From positions 1 through 64,000 of the forward strand of contig JBBDYF010000260.1 of the NCBI GenBank assembly GCA_040901775.1: a stretch of DNA of 64,000 nt, given 5' to 3'. This DNA comes from CAYLLN01 sp040901775 (GTDB taxonomy: Bacteria; Planctomycetota; Planctomycetia; Pirellulales; Pirellulaceae). Of the stretch, positions 34,661-43,848 are shown in pieces. The number at the start of each line of letters is the position of its first letter. Within the stretch, counting starts at the first letter, position 1. A program made the position numbers and the translations under genes. The notes beneath the pieces were generated by a model. That model saw nothing but the letters and a program-made list of their open reading frames with translations. It did no database searches and was not told the origin of the DNA.

Positions 34661-36208
34661 CTAGCGTGATCGAGGGCCCTCCCAAGAATAAATGCTCGGC
34701 GAGCCGCCATAGGCGGGCCGCGCCGGTGCGGCCGGCATCGCGACGGCGGGCGGCAGCGGGGATGCTTCGGGATTCTGCCCCCGGATCGTGCTTTGCGGTT
34801 TGGGCTCGGCTGCGATATTGCCGACCGAGTTGGCGTCGGGCGGCCGCACGGCGACTCGCGGTGGATCCCCTTGCTGCGGATCGACTTCGAACAATTGCGA
34901 GGCCTTCAACCGTCGCTCGGCGTCGCGGATTTTGCGGGTGTCCATGATGTCGCCCGGCCGCATTCCCAGTCGGTTCAACACGGTCGTCTGGCGGGTGTGG
35001 GGGAACTCGCCGCCGATGTTGACATTGATCTCGCCGACGCGGAAGACCTCCCCTTCCTGGATGCGATAGACCAGGTCGAGCTGTCCCGGCTCTTCCAGGA
35101 ATCGCGGGTCGGCCTGCACGTCGGCAAAGACGTGCCCCTGGCTGCCGTACAGATCGACGATCGTGCTCAGATCGCGGTTCATCTCGGCCTGGTTGAAATG
35201 CTTGCCGCTCTTGAGCGTCAGAAAATCGAGCAACGGGCCGCTGGCGAACTTGCCGTTCCCTTCGACCGAAACGTCCCGCACCACGTAGCGCGGCCCTTCG
35301 TCGATGATGAACTTGAGCGTCAGCCACTTGCCGGCGTCGTCGAACTGGAGCTCGCGGCCGATCCGCGCCCGGAAGTAGCCCAGGCTGCGGTAATAGGCGG
35401 TGATCTTTTCCACGTCGGAGTCGATTTTTGCCCGATCGACCTTGCCGCGGAAGAAGTGCCACAAAAAACCGGGCTTCGATTCGATCTGCGTCCGCAGCCG
35501 GGCATCGCTGGCGATCGAGTTTCCCTCGAACACCGTCGAAGCAATCCGTTCGAGCTGTCCCTCGTTGACGACCAAGACCAGCCCTTGGTCTTCTTTCTGG
35601 TCCCCTTCCAAGAGCGTCACCGTGGTGTTGGGAAAGCCGTTGGTCCGATACAACTCTTCGATTTTTCGGCGGGCTTCCTGGGCCGAATAGGCATTCAGCG
35701 GATCGCCTACCTTCAGGCCGTGCTCTTTACCCAGGGCCTTGTCGCTTTGCCCCCGGTTGCCGAGATAGCGGATGTAGTTGATGCGGGGCCGCTCGAACAC
35801 CTCGTACACGACGACCACGCCCCCGTTTGCCTGGCGGGTATAGGTCTTCACGTCGCGGAAGAGGCCCGTTTGCAGCAGACGGCGGACGTCTCCCTGGACC
35901 AACTCGGCGTCGAACTCGCGGTCCCGCCGCGTTTGAATACTTTGCTGAACCTGGTAGTCCTTGGTCGAGGCATTGCCCGTCACCTCGACCTCGACGACCA
36001 ACTGCCGCGGGCCGGGCTGCACCTGCGCGGGATCGGGTTGCGGCCCAGCGGGCGCCGGTGCCGCCAGCGGCTGGGCCAACTCTGGCCCCAACGAATAACC
36101 TTGGGCCAGCGCAATCTGCGGCGCACCCAATAGCAAAGCCAGCAGGCCGCTCCGTAGCAGTCCCGCCGCGGGCGAGTCGCGATGAGGCATCCTGTCCCAG
36201 ATCAACAT
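34661..36208 (-). CDS. POTRA-domain protein of an Omp85/BamA system
   Basis: The 515-aa product (ATG 36208; ATG 36190 also fits) has a Sec signal (GLLALLLGAPQIALAQG) and about five POTRA repeats of ~75 residues, e.g. RQLVVEVEVTGNASTKDYQV, RINYIRYLGNRGQSDKALGK, RYVVRDVSVEGNGKFASGPL and RVGEINVNIGGEFPHTRQTT. The C-terminal ~70 residues are proline-rich with an IRGQNP motif that recurs as IRGQTP in the following barrel protein. No transmembrane barrel is encoded here. The protein should sit in the periplasm and either associate with the downstream barrel or act as a separate chaperone. The two genes are in the same direction with a 50-bp gap. Confidence 0.8.
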   Translation of the reverse strand: MLIWDRMPHRDSPAAGLLRSGLLALLLGAPQIALAQGYSLGPELAQPLAAPAPAGPQPDPAQVQPGPRQLVVEVEVTGNASTKDYQVQQSIQTRRDREFDAELVQGDVRRLLQTGLFRDVKTYTRQANGGVVVVYEVFERPRINYIRYLGNRGQSDKALGKEHGLKVGDPLNAYSAQEARRKIEELYRTNGFPNTTVTLLEGDQKEDQGLVLVVNEGQLERIASTVFEGNSIASDARLRTQIESKPGFLWHFFRGKVDRAKIDSDVEKITAYYRSLGYFRARIGRELQFDDAGKWLTLKFIIDEGPRYVVRDVSVEGNGKFASGPLLDFLTLKSGKHFNQAEMNRDLSTIVDLYGSQGHVFADVQADPRFLEEPGQLDLVYRIQEGEVFRVGEINVNIGGEFPHTRQTTVLNRLGMRPGDIMDTRKIRDAERRLKASQLFEVDPQQGDPPRVAVRPPDANSVGNIAAEPKPQSTIRGQNPEASPLPPAVAMPAAPARPAYGGSPSIYSWEGPRSR

Positions 36209-36687
36209 AAAGGACGGACCTTATTACTACAGCGCTGAGTCGAGGTTTTGATCGTTCATGAACTGCTAGCACGTGATAGAAACGTGAGCAAATCGCCAGC
36301 TAGCGATCGGCTGCTAGCGGGCAAGAAACGGAACCTGGCGTTGTAGTATTATGACGGACATGGAAAAGGCGTGACAAGCTGCCGACTGGAAGCGACTTGC
36401 GCTTGGCGCGCAACGAGGTTGCCCGCCGGAAGTTTCCCCGGCCAAAGGCCGCGTATGAATACTGAAACGGCGACAGAGCCGCAAGGCGAGTTTCAGCAAG
36501 CGGTGCGCGAGCGAGCATCGGGCCGTGAACGGTTACGCATCGGGCATAATCGCTTCGGAAAATGCTTCGCCTTGCTTTTGATATCGCCGTAAGCGATTAC
36601 GCGGCAATCACTTGGGGCCGATTCCATCAGTCCCTTGGGGTCACTGGTACATTTCGCGGTGCATCGCGGCGCTCGGTAGCCGATTGC
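36209..36687. other. Intergenic region with an inverted repeat and no supported gene
   Basis: These 479 bp hold several short open frames of unconvincing composition; one leftward frame (36314-36499) reads RFSIHTRPLAGETSGGQP, which I suspect is translated dispersed-repeat DNA. The inverted repeat TAATCGCTT (36547-36555) / AAGCGATTA (36591-36599) could form a hairpin with a 35-nt loop, close to the metallophosphoesterase stop. Confidence 0.4.
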
Positions 36688-38070
36688 CTACTTGCTTTCG
36701 AGACGCGCACGCTCGGGCAGTTTCGCGGCCTCCTCGGTCAGTAGGTTGATCTGGCCGGGGCGTTTGTCGAGAACGAAGGCGTCGTACACCTGGCCGACGG
36801 CGGTGCGGGCCTCGTAACGCAGGCGGTCGCCATCAATGTGAATGATTTGATAGAGCTGCGTCGCCTCGGCCGAGCGCTTCATAAACGGATGCGCCTGCAG
36901 CTTGTACATCTTGGGACCGCTGACCGACACGACATAGACCGTTCCCGTTTTCGCTGCCACCTGGCTGACGCCGGTCGGCACGTTGCCGATCGTTTCGGGC
37001 ATGGCCAGCGGCGTTTCCAGGCCGGTCCGGCCGTAGGTGTGGTCGTGCCCTTGCAACACCAGATCGACGCGGTACTTGTCCAGAATCGGCTTCCACGAGT
37101 TGCGGAGAGCCGGGTTGTCCCGGTTTTGCCCGGTCGAAAAAATCGGGTGATGGAACGTGCAAACCACCCACGGCGACTTGTTCTCGGCCAGCACCTCGTC
37201 GAGCCAGGCCGCCTGCGCATCGAGCTGGGTGTTGCTGTTCAGGCCGATGATCCGCAAGTTCTGATAGACGAGCGTGTAGCACGTTTCTTCCAGACCCTGC
37301 GGACCGTTTTCGGGCAGCGTGAACTGCGGCCGCCAATGATGCGATAACCGGCGGCTGCCGTCGCCGTCACGAGCCTGCTCGTGGTTGCCGGGAACCGGCA
37401 CGCTGGGGACCATCGCATTGAGCCAGTGCCCCGCGCCAAACCACTCGCCCCATTCGGCGTCGGATTCGGCCCGATTGATCAGGTCGCCGGCGTGGATCAT
37501 GAAGCGGGCCTTCGGCGCGTCGCGGTGCGCCTCGCGAATGACCCGCGACCACATCGACCGCACTTCGGTTTGCGCGTCGCCGAAGTAGATGAACGAAAAA
37601 GGATCCGGCCGGTCGCTGGCGGTCGAAAAGTGGAACCACTCGCTCCAGTTCACTCCGTCCCCCACGCGGTAGGCGTATTTTGTCGCGGGCGCAAGATCGG
37701 TGAACTCGACCGAGTGGTAGCGGGCGGTCGAGAGATCGGTCTGCAAGGTCTGCGACGTGGCTGCTTGTTCCTTCGCGGTTTTGCGAAACGCGGGATCGGC
37801 CGACGCCACGGCCAACTCGGCAAGCCCCCGTTTGGTCTCGGCCCAAGTCCGCCAGGTGACCGCCTGGCTGGTCGCGGGATCGCCCGACCAGGTGAGCACG
37901 ATCCGGTCGGGCATGGCGGTTGGCCGATAGAATTCGGCGGGCTTCACTGCCACGGGTGGGTGATCGTGCCCCTCGTGTGCAGTCGCCAGCGACAGGGCCA
38001 GCAACAGGCCTCCCACCGCTCCGCACAACCAGCACCGCCCACGATTGGTTCGTCCAGCCTGGCTGCTCAT
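36688..38070 (-). CDS. Secreted metallophosphoesterase, purple acid phosphatase-like
   Basis: From the ATG at 38070 the product is 460 aa with a Sec signal (CGAVGGLLLALSLATA). A fibronectin-like N-terminal domain (about 40-150; MPDRIVLTWSGDPATSQAVT) precedes the calcineurin-like domain with the metal motifs IYFGDAQ, HAGDLINR, PGNHEQA, TFHHPIF and GHDHTYGR, all present. This is the layout of purple acid phosphatases that release phosphate from esters outside the cytoplasm. Histidine-rich AHEGHDHPP follows the signal. The gene is divergent from the FabH-like gene. Confidence 0.88.
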   Translation of the reverse strand: MSSQAGRTNRGRCWLCGAVGGLLLALSLATAHEGHDHPPVAVKPAEFYRPTAMPDRIVLTWSGDPATSQAVTWRTWAETKRGLAELAVASADPAFRKTAKEQAATSQTLQTDLSTARYHSVEFTDLAPATKYAYRVGDGVNWSEWFHFSTASDRPDPFSFIYFGDAQTEVRSMWSRVIREAHRDAPKARFMIHAGDLINRAESDAEWGEWFGAGHWLNAMVPSVPVPGNHEQARDGDGSRRLSHHWRPQFTLPENGPQGLEETCYTLVYQNLRIIGLNSNTQLDAQAAWLDEVLAENKSPWVVCTFHHPIFSTGQNRDNPALRNSWKPILDKYRVDLVLQGHDHTYGRTGLETPLAMPETIGNVPTGVSQVAAKTGTVYVVSVSGPKMYKLQAHPFMKRSAEATQLYQIIHIDGDRLRYEARTAVGQVYDAFVLDKRPGQINLLTEEAAKLPERARLESK

Positions 38071-38245
38071 GCGTTTGTCCTTGTACTTGTATCCGTCCTC
38101 AATTCGAGCCTGGAAGCAATGTAACTCCCCAGTGCAGCGCCCGGCTAGCAACTATCCGATTTTGTTGCCGGCCGGTATAAAGGATTTCGGCGGCTCGAGC
38201 ATTCTTCCTGGCCGCGACACGCCTTCGCCGAACCATTTTGCTGGC

Positions 38246-39364
38246 ATGACTTTGACGACGCTCTTGCCTTCCACCACGCCGGCTGCAAGCTCGCCTGCGG
38301 GCGAGTCCCCGCACCGCTTGCCGCCAGATGGCCCACAAAACGCCACCAAGGCGTCTACCTTGTCCGCAGCTTACCCCGCTTTGCATTGCCTGACGGGCGT
38401 GCAAATCCTGTCGGTCGGCGCGTACGCTCCGCCCGAAGTGGTGACCAACGCCGATCTGGCGTCGCTGGGTTGCGATGCGGAGTGGATCGTGCAGCGCACG
38501 GGGATTCGCGAGCGACGCCGGGCTGCCGCGGATGTTGCTACCAGCGACCTGGCCTACGAGGCGGCCGTGCGGTGTTTGCAGCGCGCAGGGGTGAGCATCG
38601 ATCAGGTCGATCTGATCGTTCTAGCCACCATGACGCCCGATAGTCCCACTCCCTCGACCGCTTGCCAGATGCAGCGGCGACTCGGCGGACGCGCCCCGGC
38701 GTTCGATGTGTCGGCCGCCTGCGCCGGCTTCATGTTCGCCTTGGTCACTGGCATGCAGTTCGTAAAAACGGGCTGCGCCCGGCGGGTGCTGGTCGTCGGA
38801 GCCGACTTGATGACGCGGGTCGTCGATCCGGCCGACAAAAAAATCTTTCCCCTGTTTGGCGACGGGGCAGGCGCCGTCCTGCTCGGGCCGGGCGACGAAG
38901 ATCAAGGCTTGCTGTCGTATTCCCTGGGGGCCGACGGGAGCGGCGCTAGCCTTTTGCAAACGTACGCAGGCGGCACGCGCGAACCGCTGACCGCCGAGGG
39001 GATCGCTGCCGGCCGCCAGTACATGCAGATGGAGGGGCGGGCGGTCTTCAAGTGGGCCGTACACCTGCTAGTCGATTCGATCCGCGAATGCTTGGGCGCG
39101 GCCGGGCTGACCCCCGCCGAACTTGACTGTCTCGTTTTGCATCAGGCCAACCACCGCATTCTTACAGCGGCAGCCGACGCGCTGGAGATCCCGCCCGAGA
39201 AACTGGCGATCAACCTAGACCGCTACGGCAACACCTCGGCGGCCAGCATTCCGCTGGTCCTCGACGAGTTGCAAACCGCCGGCCGCCTCCGCCGCGGCGA
39301 CCACATTCTCATCTCCGGCTTCGGGGCCGGCCTGGCCTGGGGTACGGGGGTTTTCCGGTGGTGA
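38246..39364 (+). CDS. 3-oxoacyl-ACP synthase III (FabH-like)
   Basis: The catalytic triad is present: cysteine in DVSAACAGFMFALVTG, histidine in LHQANHRILTAA and asparagine in RYGNTSAASIPLVLDE. GAGLAWGTGVFRW at the end is the conserved loop. FabH starts fatty-acid synthesis by condensing an acyl-CoA with malonyl-ACP. From ATG 38246 the protein is 372 aa; the first ~50 residues are low complexity, and a GTG at 38399 would give 322 aa, the standard FabH length, so that start is quite possible. It is a single gene without adjacent fab genes, so a secondary-metabolite role (starter supply for the type III PKS) cannot be excluded. Confidence 0.85.
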   Translation: MTLTTLLPSTTPAASSPAGESPHRLPPDGPQNATKASTLSAAYPALHCLTGVQILSVGAYAPPEVVTNADLASLGCDAEWIVQRTGIRERRRAAADVATSDLAYEAAVRCLQRAGVSIDQVDLIVLATMTPDSPTPSTACQMQRRLGGRAPAFDVSAACAGFMFALVTGMQFVKTGCARRVLVVGADLMTRVVDPADKKIFPLFGDGAGAVLLGPGDEDQGLLSYSLGADGSGASLLQTYAGGTREPLTAEGIAAGRQYMQMEGRAVFKWAVHLLVDSIRECLGAAGLTPAELDCLVLHQANHRILTAAADALEIPPEKLAINLDRYGNTSAASIPLVLDELQTAGRLRRGDHILISGFGAGLAWGTGVFRW

Positions 39365-39432
39365 GTCGCGATTGAGTCGGCGAGGACGCAAGTTTCGCGC
39401 AACACCGGCTCTCGGTGGGCTAATATAAGCAG

Positions 39433-40089
39433 ATGAAGTTATTTCCCATTCTCCTCGTGATTGCCGGAACCTACGGCCTCTTTCACGTCACCATCCAATC
39501 GTTTCGACATGTGTTCGTGCTGCTGGTCGAGCCCCGGACCTCGGTGCTCGACAAGTACGAGCCGGCCCAGCGCGAGGTGGACGAGGCCAAAAGCCTGGAC
39601 GAGTTGGTCGCCCCGTATGACGATGCCCGAGCCCGGGTCAAGGCCTGGGAGCAGGGCAAAACGGCTGCCGAAATCCAGGACCGACAATGGGACGAACCCT
39701 ATCTCACGGCCAACCGGCTCAAAGAGGCAGTCCAGACGTGGGAAGAACATCACCGGCAAATCCGCGAGCTCAATTTCTATTGGTGGTGCGGACTGGCTTG
39801 CTACATCGCGGGGCAGGCGGTCTATCGCCGCTGGCACCCGCTGCTCGGCATGGCGTTCTTCCTGGTCGCCTTTGCGGAGATGATCTACTGGACCAGCCCG
39901 GCAATAGGGGGTTGGAGCGGTGGCGAAGAATTCTCGCGGCTTGTCCTTTGGAAGCTGCTCTATTCGCTGGCGACGCTCGGCCTGATCTTGGCGGGGTGGT
40001 CGTGGACGATCATCCCCAGCCTTCGCGCCGCAGCGGCGGCGGATAGGGCCGCGAAGTGCAACGCAGCGGCCGCTGGCTCCGCCCCTTGA
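39433..40089 (+). CDS. Hypothetical multi-pass membrane protein
   Basis: The 218-aa product has an N-terminal membrane segment (LFPILLVIAGTYGLFHVTI), a ~90-residue soluble helical stretch rich in charged residues (DKYEPAQREVDEAKSLDELV), and about three membrane segments between residues 118 and 195 (YWWCGLACYIAGQAVY, LLGMAFFLVAFAEMIYW and LLYSLATLGLILAGWSWTI). The C-terminus is alanine-rich. No family is recognised. It lies between the FabH and PepF genes but with separate gaps, so it may stand alone. Confidence 0.65.
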   Translation: MKLFPILLVIAGTYGLFHVTIQSFRHVFVLLVEPRTSVLDKYEPAQREVDEAKSLDELVAPYDDARARVKAWEQGKTAAEIQDRQWDEPYLTANRLKEAVQTWEEHHRQIRELNFYWWCGLACYIAGQAVYRRWHPLLGMAFFLVAFAEMIYWTSPAIGGWSGGEEFSRLVLWKLLYSLATLGLILAGWSWTIIPSLRAAAAADRAAKCNAAAAGSAP

Positions 40090-40449
40090 CTTTTGGTGTA
40101 CGTTTGATACAAATAGGATCGCTTGCAACGGCGTTGGCTGCGATCGTACGAACGATCGACGCGGGGCCATTTGTGCCAGGGGTGGCCGAAGCGAGTGCCG
40201 CGCTTAAACTGCATAACTTGCATAAGTGCAGAGTCCCGTTTTCAGACATAAACCATTATGGAATAATGTCTTGCGACGAATAAATGACCTGAAAAAAGCT
40301 TGCGTTATGCATGCATAGGATGCCGTCGCGGCTCGCGTTGGAAGGTCAAGGACGCGGAGCGTCGGGGGCGTGCGTTCCCACGCAGAGCGTAGGTACGAGA
40401 GAATCTGAAATCTGAAGTCCCTAAAATCTGAAATCCTAAAATCGCCACG
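40090..40449. other. AT-richer intergenic region with inverted repeats
   Basis: No gene is supported in these 360 bp. Two short perfect inverted repeats are visible: CGATCGT (40141-40147)/ACGATCG (40152-40158), and CATTAT (40254-40259)/ATAATG (40263-40268). A TTGACT-N16-TACAAA promoter-like pair starts at 40086. An imperfect repeat of TCTGAA/CTAAAA words lies at 40404-40443, just before PepF. Confidence 0.35.
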
Positions 40450-42255
40450 ATGCCCAAAGTCCTTCGCCTCCCCGCCCGTTCCGCCGTCAAGCCAGCCGAT
40501 ACCTGGGATCTATCCGCCTTGTGCGACAGCGACGCCGCTTGGGCCACGCTCTTTCAAAAGCTCGACAAGCAAATCGCCGGCTTCGCCAAGTTCCGCGGCA
40601 AGCTGGGCGAAAGCGCGAAGTCGCTGGCCGCCTGCCTGAAGTTCGATGCCGAGTTCGATCGCCTGGCCGAGCGCGTCGGCGGTTATGCCCATCTCAAAAT
40701 CACCGAGGACCAGGCCAACAGCGATTATCAGGCGATGATCGCTCGCTTTTCCAACCTGGCGACGCGGGCCGCGCAAGCCGCCAGCTACATCCGGCCCGAA
40801 ATCCTGACGCTTCCCAAGAAGACGATCGACCAGTACCTGGCCGCCAAAGAGCTGGCCCCCTATCGGCTGGCGCTGGAGCGGCTGCTGCGGTACAAGCCGT
40901 ACACGCTGAACGAGCGGGAGGAAGAGTTGCTCGCCATGCAGGGAGAAATGGCCGAGGCAGCCCGCAAGGCGTTCCGTCAGTTGCTCGATGCCGACATGAA
41001 ATTCGGCCTCGTGAAGAACGAAAAGGGAGAGCAGGTCGAATTGTCGAACTCGACGTTCAGCCGGCTGCTGGTCTCGCCCGAGCGGAGCGTGCGAAAAAAT
41101 GCCTTTCACAAGTATTACGAGCAGTTCACCGGGCACGAAAACACGCTGACGGCGACGCTGGCTGGCTCGATCCATAAAGATGCGTACTACGCCAAGGCGC
41201 GAAACTATCCCAGCGCCCTGGCGGCGGCCCTGTTTCCCGACAACGTGCCCCAGTCGGTCTATGACAATCTGATTTCCGCCGTGCATAAGAACCTGCCGGC
41301 GGTGCATCGCTATTACGACGTGCGCCGGCGGAAGATGAAGCTCAAGGAGATTCATCACTACGACACCTACGTGCCAATTCTCAGCGACCTCGAAGTCAAG
41401 CGGAACTGGAACCAAGCGGTCAAACTGGTCATCGGCGCTTTGCAGCCGCTGGGGAGCGAATACTGCTCGGTGCTCGAACAGGGGCTGCTCGACGGCCGCT
41501 GGTGCGACCGCTATCCCAACCAGGGGAAGCAGAGCGGCGCCTTTTCGAGCGGCAGCTTCGACAGCCCGCCTTACATCCTGATGAATTACAGCCCGGATGT
41601 TTTCAACGACGTGTTCACGCTGGCGCACGAGGCGGGGCACTCGATGCACACCTGGCATTCGGCCCGTAAGCAGCCGTACCAGTATTATGGCTACGTGATC
41701 TTCGTGGCCGAGGTGGCAAGCACCTTCAATGAAATGCTTTTGAGTCACCACCTGCTCGAAAACGCGCGGGACGACCGGCAGCGAGCCTATCTGGTCAACC
41801 GCGAGATCGACGACATTCGCAGCACCGTCGTCCGGCAGACGATGTTTGCCGAGTTCGAGCAAATCACCCATGCCATGGCCGAGGCGGGCGAGCCCTTGAC
41901 GGTGCAGTCGTTCAAAGATGTGTATCGCAAGCTGCTCGAAACATACTTTGGTCCCGACTTCACTCTGGACGACGAGCTATCGCTCGAATGCCTGCGGATT
42001 CCGCACTTTTATCGGGCCTTCTATGTCTATAAGTACGCCACGGGGATGAGCGCGGCGATCGCCCTCAGCCAGCGCGTGCTGACCGGGGGCAAAAAAGAAC
42101 TGGCCGACTATCTCGGCTTCCTCTCGACGGGCTGCTCGAAAGATCCGCTCGATTTGTTGCGCGACGCCGGCGTCGATATGCAGCGCCCCGAGCCGGTCGA
42201 TACGGCCCTGGCCTACTTCGGCAAGCTGGTGGACGAACTGGACGAGCTGCTGTAA
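40450..42255 (+). CDS. pepF: Oligoendopeptidase F (M3B metallopeptidase)
   Basis: The 601-aa length matches PepF. The zinc-binding HEAGH motif (residues 393-397, in FTLAHEAGHSMHTWHS) with the downstream glutamate in EVASTFNEML forms the gluzincin site. The N-terminal PADTWDLSALCDSDAAWATL is the usual family start, and residues about 110-190 form the M3B N-terminal helical domain. The enzyme cleaves oligopeptides in the cytoplasm; no signal peptide is present. Its 3' end is 8 bp from the convergent dihydroorotase gene. Confidence 0.93.
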   Translation: MPKVLRLPARSAVKPADTWDLSALCDSDAAWATLFQKLDKQIAGFAKFRGKLGESAKSLAACLKFDAEFDRLAERVGGYAHLKITEDQANSDYQAMIARFSNLATRAAQAASYIRPEILTLPKKTIDQYLAAKELAPYRLALERLLRYKPYTLNEREEELLAMQGEMAEAARKAFRQLLDADMKFGLVKNEKGEQVELSNSTFSRLLVSPERSVRKNAFHKYYEQFTGHENTLTATLAGSIHKDAYYAKARNYPSALAAALFPDNVPQSVYDNLISAVHKNLPAVHRYYDVRRRKMKLKEIHHYDTYVPILSDLEVKRNWNQAVKLVIGALQPLGSEYCSVLEQGLLDGRWCDRYPNQGKQSGAFSSGSFDSPPYILMNYSPDVFNDVFTLAHEAGHSMHTWHSARKQPYQYYGYVIFVAEVASTFNEMLLSHHLLENARDDRQRAYLVNREIDDIRSTVVRQTMFAEFEQITHAMAEAGEPLTVQSFKDVYRKLLETYFGPDFTLDDELSLECLRIPHFYRAFYVYKYATGMSAAIALSQRVLTGGKKELADYLGFLSTGCSKDPLDLLRDAGVDMQRPEPVDTALAYFGKLVDELDELL

Positions 42256-42263
42256 GGCGGGAG

Positions 42264-43604
42264 CTACGCGGTCTTCCAGAAGCCTCCCCGGCTGTGGTCG
42301 AACTGCGCTTCCTGGCCGCGGATCGCCGGGTTGAACTGCCCGTCCCGAAAGACTTCCTGTCCCATAACCCAGGTGCGGACGGGCCAGCCGGTGAGGGAGA
42401 CCCCGTGCCACGGCGACCAGCGCGATTTCGTCTCCTGCGCTTCATTCAGCACGGTGGCGGTCTTGTTCAAATCGACGAGGACCAGGTCGGCATCGTAGCC
42501 AATTTCGATCCGTCCCTTGCCGACGATATCCCAGACGCGGGCCGGTGCGTCGCACATCCAGCGGACGACTTGCTCGAGGGTGCAGCGGCCATTTGTCACT
42601 TCGTTGAGCAACAGGGCCAGCGAGTTCTCGACCGCCGGCAAGCCCGAAGGGGAACCGCCGTGCGTCGGCGAATAGGGCTGTTGTTTCTCTTCCAGTGTGT
42701 GCGGCGCATGATCGGTGGCGATCACCTGAATGCGGCCCTCTTGCAAAGCTTGCCACAGGCGGCGGTTGTCGTCGGCCGTTTTCAGCGAGGGATTCATCTG
42801 GACGAGCGTTCCCAGCCGGGCGTAGTCGTCGATGTTGAAAAACAAGTGATGCGGGCAGACCTCGGCGGTAATCAGGTCGCGATGATTGGCCAGCAGGTCG
42901 GCTTCGTCGCCGGTCGAAACGTGCAGCACATGAAACCGATGCCGATGGCGAAAGGCCAGATCGATTGCCCGCCGCGTGGCAACGATCGCCGCCCGGTGAT
43001 CGCGCACCCGGCTGTGATCGGCGACGTTGGTGCTCCCCGCCAGACGGGCGGCATTGGCGCGCACCGTCGCTTCATCTTCGCAGTGGGCACAGATCGGCAG
43101 CGTCGTTTCGGCAAAGATCGCCTCGAGCGCGGCCTGCTCGTCCACGAGCAACTCGCCCGTACTCGAACCGATGAAAATCTTGATCCCCGGCGTGCGCTGG
43201 GCCCGCTTTAGCTCCGCCAGGTTCTGGCCCGTCGCCCCGATATAGAAGCCGTAGTTCACCAGGCACTTGCTGGCCGCCAGGGCGAGCTTTTCGTGCAAGC
43301 GCTCGACGGTCGTGGTGGTTGGCAAGGTGTTGGGCATTTCCAGGAAGGTGGTCACGCCCCCCTTGGCGCAGGCCCGCGTCGCCGCGCTCAGGTCTTCCTT
43401 GTGCGTCAGCCCCGGCTCGCGGAAATGGACCTGGTCGTCGATCGCCCCCGGCAACAAGTGCAAGCCGCGGGCCGATACCACTTCGTCCGCAGCGGCATGG
43501 TCGGCTGCATCGATGGCGGCAATGCGGCGATCCTCCACGAGGACATTAGTCCGCACCGAACCCGTTGGCAGAACGACGGTTGCATCGCGAATAAGTGTTT
43601 TCAC
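42264..43604 (-). CDS. pyrC: Dihydroorotase (pyrimidine synthesis)
   Basis: I chose the GTG at 43604 (446 aa), where the family sequence begins (VKTLIRDATVVLPTGSV); upstream codons in frame look non-coding. Conserved motifs are LPGAIDDQVHFREPGLTHKE, EMPNTLPTTTT, ICAHCEDE, HVLHVSTGDEADLL, TAEVCPHHL and VIATDHAPHTLEEK, including the carboxylated-lysine/zinc histidines. The first histidine of the usual HxH is glutamine (DDQVHF), which I recall from Bacteroidetes-type dihydroorotases with otherwise full activity. It closes N-carbamoyl-aspartate to dihydroorotate. No other pyr gene is adjacent. Confidence 0.85.
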   Translation of the reverse strand: MKTLIRDATVVLPTGSVRTNVLVEDRRIAAIDAADHAAADEVVSARGLHLLPGAIDDQVHFREPGLTHKEDLSAATRACAKGGVTTFLEMPNTLPTTTTVERLHEKLALAASKCLVNYGFYIGATGQNLAELKRAQRTPGIKIFIGSSTGELLVDEQAALEAIFAETTLPICAHCEDEATVRANAARLAGSTNVADHSRVRDHRAAIVATRRAIDLAFRHRHRFHVLHVSTGDEADLLANHRDLITAEVCPHHLFFNIDDYARLGTLVQMNPSLKTADDNRRLWQALQEGRIQVIATDHAPHTLEEKQQPYSPTHGGSPSGLPAVENSLALLLNEVTNGRCTLEQVVRWMCDAPARVWDIVGKGRIEIGYDADLVLVDLNKTATVLNEAQETKSRWSPWHGVSLTGWPVRTWVMGQEVFRDGQFNPAIRGQEAQFDHSRGGFWKTA

Positions 43605-43848
43605 CTGGCCAATCTCCGCTAGTGCCGCTGGTAACAATTTCTGGTCGTTTGTGCCTGAATCATTACCCAAGAGGGCAATGGGAACAACCGCGAGAGAAGG
43701 GACCAGAGGGGATGCTTGGCGTGGCGACAGATAACCGGCCCGAGCCGGCATAAGCCGCACAATCGCGCTGCGGTCCAGGCCAGGCATGTTCTACACTTGG
43801 TAGCGGACGGAACCTGTTTTCGCCCCTTTGTCTATCGCGACGCCGGAC

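Noticed and set aside
34611..35462. Upstream extension of the barrel frame over the POTRA gene
   Set aside because: The region is in another frame inside the POTRA coding sequence and has arginine/proline-rich shadow composition; the signal peptide starts at 34610.
36300..36592. Short frames in the intergenic region (both strands)
   Set aside because: They read like translated repeat DNA and have no start context or homology that I recognise.
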